NCBI GenBank assembly: GCA_022266195.1
Contig: WHVY01000003.1
Span: 6,882,001-6,946,000 of the forward strand
DNA: 64,000 bases
Origin: Tetranychus cinnabarinus
Lineage: Eukaryota; Arthropoda; Arachnida; Trombidiformes; Tetranychidae
Reading direction: 5' to 3'
Below the pieces are notes generated by a model, which ran no database searches, was not told the origin of the DNA, and saw only the letters and a list, made by a program, of their open reading frames with translations. Positions 60,439-64,000 of the stretch are shown in pieces (the first letter of the stretch is position 1; each line of letters opens with the position of its first letter). The position numbers were made by a program, and so were the translations under genes.

Positions 60439-61297
60439 GCTATCTATTAGGTAAACCACAAAGTCTTTGACACTTTTCCAATAATTGATTTCGAATGATT
60501 AATTAACATAGCTAAATCTATTTAATTGTTATGATTTTTTCTAAAATAATAAATTAATCAACGCTTGCTCTTTAATTTGCACCCAATTTCATAATTAAAA
60601 ACATTGATTAACATACTTAAATTGGGATTTAACTAAATCATCATTTTTTGAAAATTTTGCGTTTCAAATTAAATTGTCGATTAAAAATGATAATCATTCG
60701 TAATTAAGAAAAAATAATATCAATCAAAAGCTCAAAATGTATATAATCATCGGCGAAAATTGGAAAATTCTAATGATTACCATTATTTAATTATTCTGTT
60801 TGCTTACTAATGCAATTGGCCTTATTTGACATTTTTCTATGAGACATTCTATTGCCTTTTTTATTCTAATTCCGAAAAATCCACAAAACTGTAAAAATTT
60901 CTTTTCTATGGAGATTCAATGTTAAATGAGATTTTAATTATTCAGAAATAATTTAATAATGCTAATAATTCGAGTTTTCAAATTTGCGCCAATGATTGTA
61001 TGGAGTTTGAGCTTCAAATTTGTATTTTTCTAAATTACGGAAATCTGATCATTTTTAACCAACAATTCAATTTGAAATTAAATTTTTCAAAAAATGATGA
61101 TTTAATTAAATCACAATTTAAGTATGTTAAACAATGTTTTTAATCATGAAATTGGGTGCAAATTAAAGAGCAAGCGTTGATTAATTATATCAGAAAAATC
61201 GAAACAATTGAATAAATGCAACCATGTTAATTAAGCGTTTGAAATCAATTATTGAAAACTGTCAAAGACTTTTGTGTTTACCTAATACTATCTATGC
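60439..61297. mobile_element. 859-bp element with very long (about 270-290 bp) inverted arms
   Basis: 60439-60725 and 61015-61297 are reverse complements at roughly 80% identity. Shared words: ATTAGGTAAAC, AAAGTCTTTGACA, CAATAATTGATTTC, GCTCTTTAATTTGCACCCAA, TAATTAAAAACATTG and AAATCATCATTTTTTGAAAA. The middle about 290 bp is unrelated AT-rich DNA. Outside both ends is nearly the same word, CAAACTGCTATCTA on the left (60433) and CAAACCTGCTATCTA on the right (61298), a possible target duplication with one indel. No ORF, so non-autonomous. Confidence 0.75.
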
Positions 61298-61460
61298 AAA
61301 CCTGCTATCTACCTGATGTTCGCTTCAATGTGAATTTTTTCGCTTGTAAGTTATCGAAACGAAAAATAAGTCATATAATTAGGAACACAGTTAAGTTGGA
61401 CGAGTTTAATCAATCGGGTTTGAATTGTTTAATCCTTGCGAGAAACTCCGTAGTAAAAAA

Positions 61461-61990
61461 ATGAAGACCAAAAGAATAGGGCGAACTATCTAGAGAAAAT
61501 CTTTTTGTTTTAATCAAACATGTAAAATTTTATGCTCAATTCATTACTTTATCCCATTTTCCGGAATAACATTTCGTTTTCGAGATATCACAGGAAACAC
61601 ATCGAAAATGAATCGGGACGAGTATCACAGTAACCAGAGGTGAAAGCACTGGACGGAATTGAATTTTACATCTGAAAAATCTATTTAGAAAGTACTTTCA
61701 CCTCTGGTTATTGATCAGTGTTTTCAATAACGGAGAAATCAATATGTCGTAAATTTGCCAGTTTTGCGTCCTGCTTGATCAAAATGAATCAGCACATGGA
61801 AATCACAATTTTGCATTCAAAAAATCTATTTAGAAGGTGCTTTCATTTCTACCGTTTTTTCGTGATATCTCAAAAACGAAACTTAATTGCAAAAAATGGG
61901 TTCGATAAACGAATTCAGTATAAAATTTTGTATCATGTGTGTTTGAAACAAAAAAATCTTTGGCCTTCCTCCTTTATAATTTTACTTCAA
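61461..61990. mobile_element. Fold-back element, copy B
   Basis: The left half (from GAAGACCAAAAGAATAGGGC through TTTATGCTCAATTCATTAC to TTTCGTTTTCGAGATATCAC) is matched by the reverse complement of the right half (CAAAATTTTATACTGAATTC, TTTCGTTTTTGAGATATCAC). An inner nested inverted repeat, ACCAGAGGTGAAAG against CTTTCACCTCTGGT, lies at about 61632-61706. Its right arm also aligns, in reverse, with the left arm of copy A, including the word for GACGCAAAACTGG versus GCCGCAAAACTGG. No ORF. Confidence 0.75.
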
Positions 61991-63121
61991 AGTTTTAAGT
62001 GCTATTCAATTGACTTTGTGCATCACTTTGCACTGAATGTAATACCTTTCGCCATCTATGGAAACAAATAGAAACTAAGCAGAACTTTAATAAAAGAAAA
62101 TAATTGCCATTACAGTAGTAAATGACACTTTCAATTGAAAAAAATGTTCTTTTCGTTCCTGTCATATTCTCTCTAACCGAATTAACCTTATCTTATGCAG
62201 ATGATAACTCAAATAATTTTGCTATTTGAAACTGTGCACGAAAGGATATCAACAACTCAAATTACTCCAACTAAACAAAATAATGTTTCATCACTGAAAC
62301 ATTGGATTCATTCATTGGATATCAGATGTAAATGTACACTATAACCCCTTGAGTCGTATCTTTGTCCAATTTATCATGTTTTCAAAAGGTATTCCATGGT
62401 TCGGCATCAGAGCTAGTTGAGCGAGTTCTGGGAAAATTCTAGGTGGAGAGGTTAAGAAAACTGTAAAATATTGAAACATTTTTCTGTGCAAATTTCAAAA
62501 CGAAGTAACAAAATTAAGTTTGGGTGTAATAACAATGTTTTATTGATCAAAAATACATTGGTTAGTATCAAAGACAAGGTTGAGAGGAATAAAACATAAG
62601 GCTAGAAAGTATTAACTTTTTTATGTGAATTAGAAATTGTTTTATAGCCATTTTGTCCAGATATTAATGTGTTATATCGATAAATACATATCATAATAAC
62701 TATCATAAACAGTATTTTATGTATTTGTAAGGCACAAAAGTGTACAAGATTGAAGTGAAAATGTTGGCAAGAGGAAACTTGAAGGGTTGAAGAAAAGAGC
62801 AAATTTTTGACAAAATAACGAAATGGCTAATCAGGTCAGCAAAGATGAGAATGCAAATTGGACCAGATTATCCAGCAAGAAGAGCATGTAACGTCAACTG
62901 TTTCTCATGAACATTGAACCCTTTTCTTTGTAGTTTCAACATGAAGGAAGACAATGATGTAAGTAGCATTGTGATTGAAAGCATGAAGCACAACTTTAAT
63001 GTTCATCTTTATGTTTACTTGAATCTTGAATTGATTGACTGTCTTTGTCTTTTCTTTGTGTTTCTTTCCATTCCATGTAAACATTTAGCCAATTTAATCA
63101 CACTGGGGTTGTCCTGAATTG
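61991..63121. other. Intergenic, 3' side of the last gene
   Basis: No gene supported. It should contain the 3' UTR of the minus-strand gene ending at 63122. Confidence 0.4.
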
Positions 63122-63706
63122 TCAAATATTCATCTCATGAAATTCCCGAGGCTCTTCAATGTGCCCAAATTTATTTTGACTTATTGTTCGATAGGCTGGT
63201 GAATGATGGCTAGAGAGACGTGAAATGGTTGGACACTTGTCAGGATAAAAGACGGAATTGCACATTGACACATGACTACCACCACCATTGCCACCACCAC
63301 CAGTGTTGATCAGTCGATGTCCACCCGAGTCATTGTGATGGTCTCCTGTGGCTGTGGTTGTTGTCGTAGTTGATGAAACATTTTCAAGCAAGTCAGACGT
63401 CAAGTCACCATTGAGAGCCATCATCTGTGATCCTGTGACCGATGAAATGTAGTCGACTGGGTAAGCCTCAGCCTTGATGGAGGGACTTGCTGTACGACCC
63501 ATCATCTCATTGGTAACCTCAATCAGTCCAACTGGTGAGTTGATCAGTAAACCCGTGTTGGCTGAAGAAAGCTTAAAGGGTGAATCGGGCAGGGATGATT
63601 GGACACTTTGTTGGTGTGACTGTTGCTGTTGGTGCGATTGATGAGGACGTCCCTGTTTCTTGGCAGATTCATTAGTCAAGTTGGATGATGGATGACTTTG
63701 GATTGC
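63122..63706 (-). CDS. Terminal exon of an unidentified minus-strand gene (195 codons, runs off the right edge)
   Basis: The acceptor at 63708-63707 (TTGACAG) is followed in phase 0 by AIQSHPSSNLTNESAKKQGR, then a His/Gln-rich stretch (HQSHQQQQSHQQ-like), SSLPDSPFKLSSANTGLLIN, IKAEAYPVDYISSVTGSQMM, a Thr run, a Gly-rich run, and the end RTISQNKFGHIEEPREFHEM before NI and the stop. There is no membrane segment. The composition resembles the disordered C-terminal tail of a transcription factor or scaffold, with the last 40 residues less repetitive and probably conserved. I do not recognise it. Upstream exons would lie beyond 64000. Confidence 0.6.
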   Translation of the reverse strand, partial: AIQSHPSSNLTNESAKKQGRPHQSHQQQQSHQQSVQSSLPDSPFKLSSANTGLLINSPVGLIEVTNEMMGRTASPSIKAEAYPVDYISSVTGSQMMALNGDLTSDLLENVSSTTTTTTATGDHHNDSGGHRLINTGGGGNGGGSHVSMCNSVFYPDKCPTISRLSSHHSPAYRTISQNKFGHIEEPREFHEMNI

Positions 63707-64000
63707 CTGTCAATGGATAAAATGAAATGATAGGAGAACATGGAAAAGATATTAATCGGATAAATGTAAAAGAGTAAATTAATTAAATTTCATTAAATGC
63801 CTCTCATGTTTCCAATAATTTCAATTAAATTTCGAGTAAAAAGTTGAAGTAAAAGAGTCGCAAGAAAACTTCATTTTTCGTTTTTTTCAACTTTCCTTTT
63901 CGACCATTTTTCATTCAATTGATAGCGTAAGGTTGAATCGCTTTTGACCATCAACACATTGACTTTCATATGATATCAATTGCCTTTGAAAAGTTAATTA

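Overview
The window is animal nuclear DNA: AT-rich, with spliced genes, GT-AG introns from about 50 bp to 15 kb and no operons. Gene content (MED23, SPT2, TMEM9, CEBPZ/NOC1, melted) together with arthropod-style orphan GPCRs and a mariner element suggests an arthropod. A chelicerate, perhaps an acariform mite, is a guess from base composition and compactness, not a demonstrated assignment.

Left part (1-23 kb) is gene-dense and ordinary. On the minus strand are the N-terminal two thirds of Mediator subunit 23, the histone chaperone SPT2, and the V-ATPase regulator TMEM9. Head-to-head with TMEM9 is CEBPZ/NOC1 (60S ribosome biogenesis). Then come melted/VEPH1 (PH-domain growth and FoxO regulator), a convergent Thr-rich secreted mucin-like gene with a possible 20-nt microexon, a 438-bp MITE with a 9-bp target duplication, and a CRAL-TRIO lipid-binding protein.

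Middle part (25-54 kb) is two paralogous rhodopsin-like GPCR genes in tandem, with the same three-exon layout and intron phases but very long first introns (7.1 and 15.4 kb). The first intron of GPCR1 hosts a 1323-bp inverted, about 99% identical partial copy of CEBPZ. The first intron of GPCR2 hosts DDE-transposon debris, a cluster of near-identical small hairpins and a fold-back element.

Right part (54-64 kb) is an accessory/repeat region. A short secreted-protein gene (two exons) is cut off by an intron-containing tRNA-Leu(CAA) sequence. That tRNA lacks its two 5' bases, carries an encoded CCA and abuts LTR-like sequence in the order expected of a primer-binding site. The LTR-like sequence is in turn split by a dead mariner. 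Two long fold-back elements follow, and the window ends in the last exon of an unidentified minus-strand gene.

I found no CRISPR array, prophage, operon or virus-like gene. Best candidates for something undescribed: the tRNA/LTR junction, the TC-loop hairpin cluster, and the CEBPZ partial duplicate nested in a receptor intron. Exon boundaries were read by eye from splice consensus, reading-frame phase and remembered family similarity; no alignment, RNA or database evidence was available.
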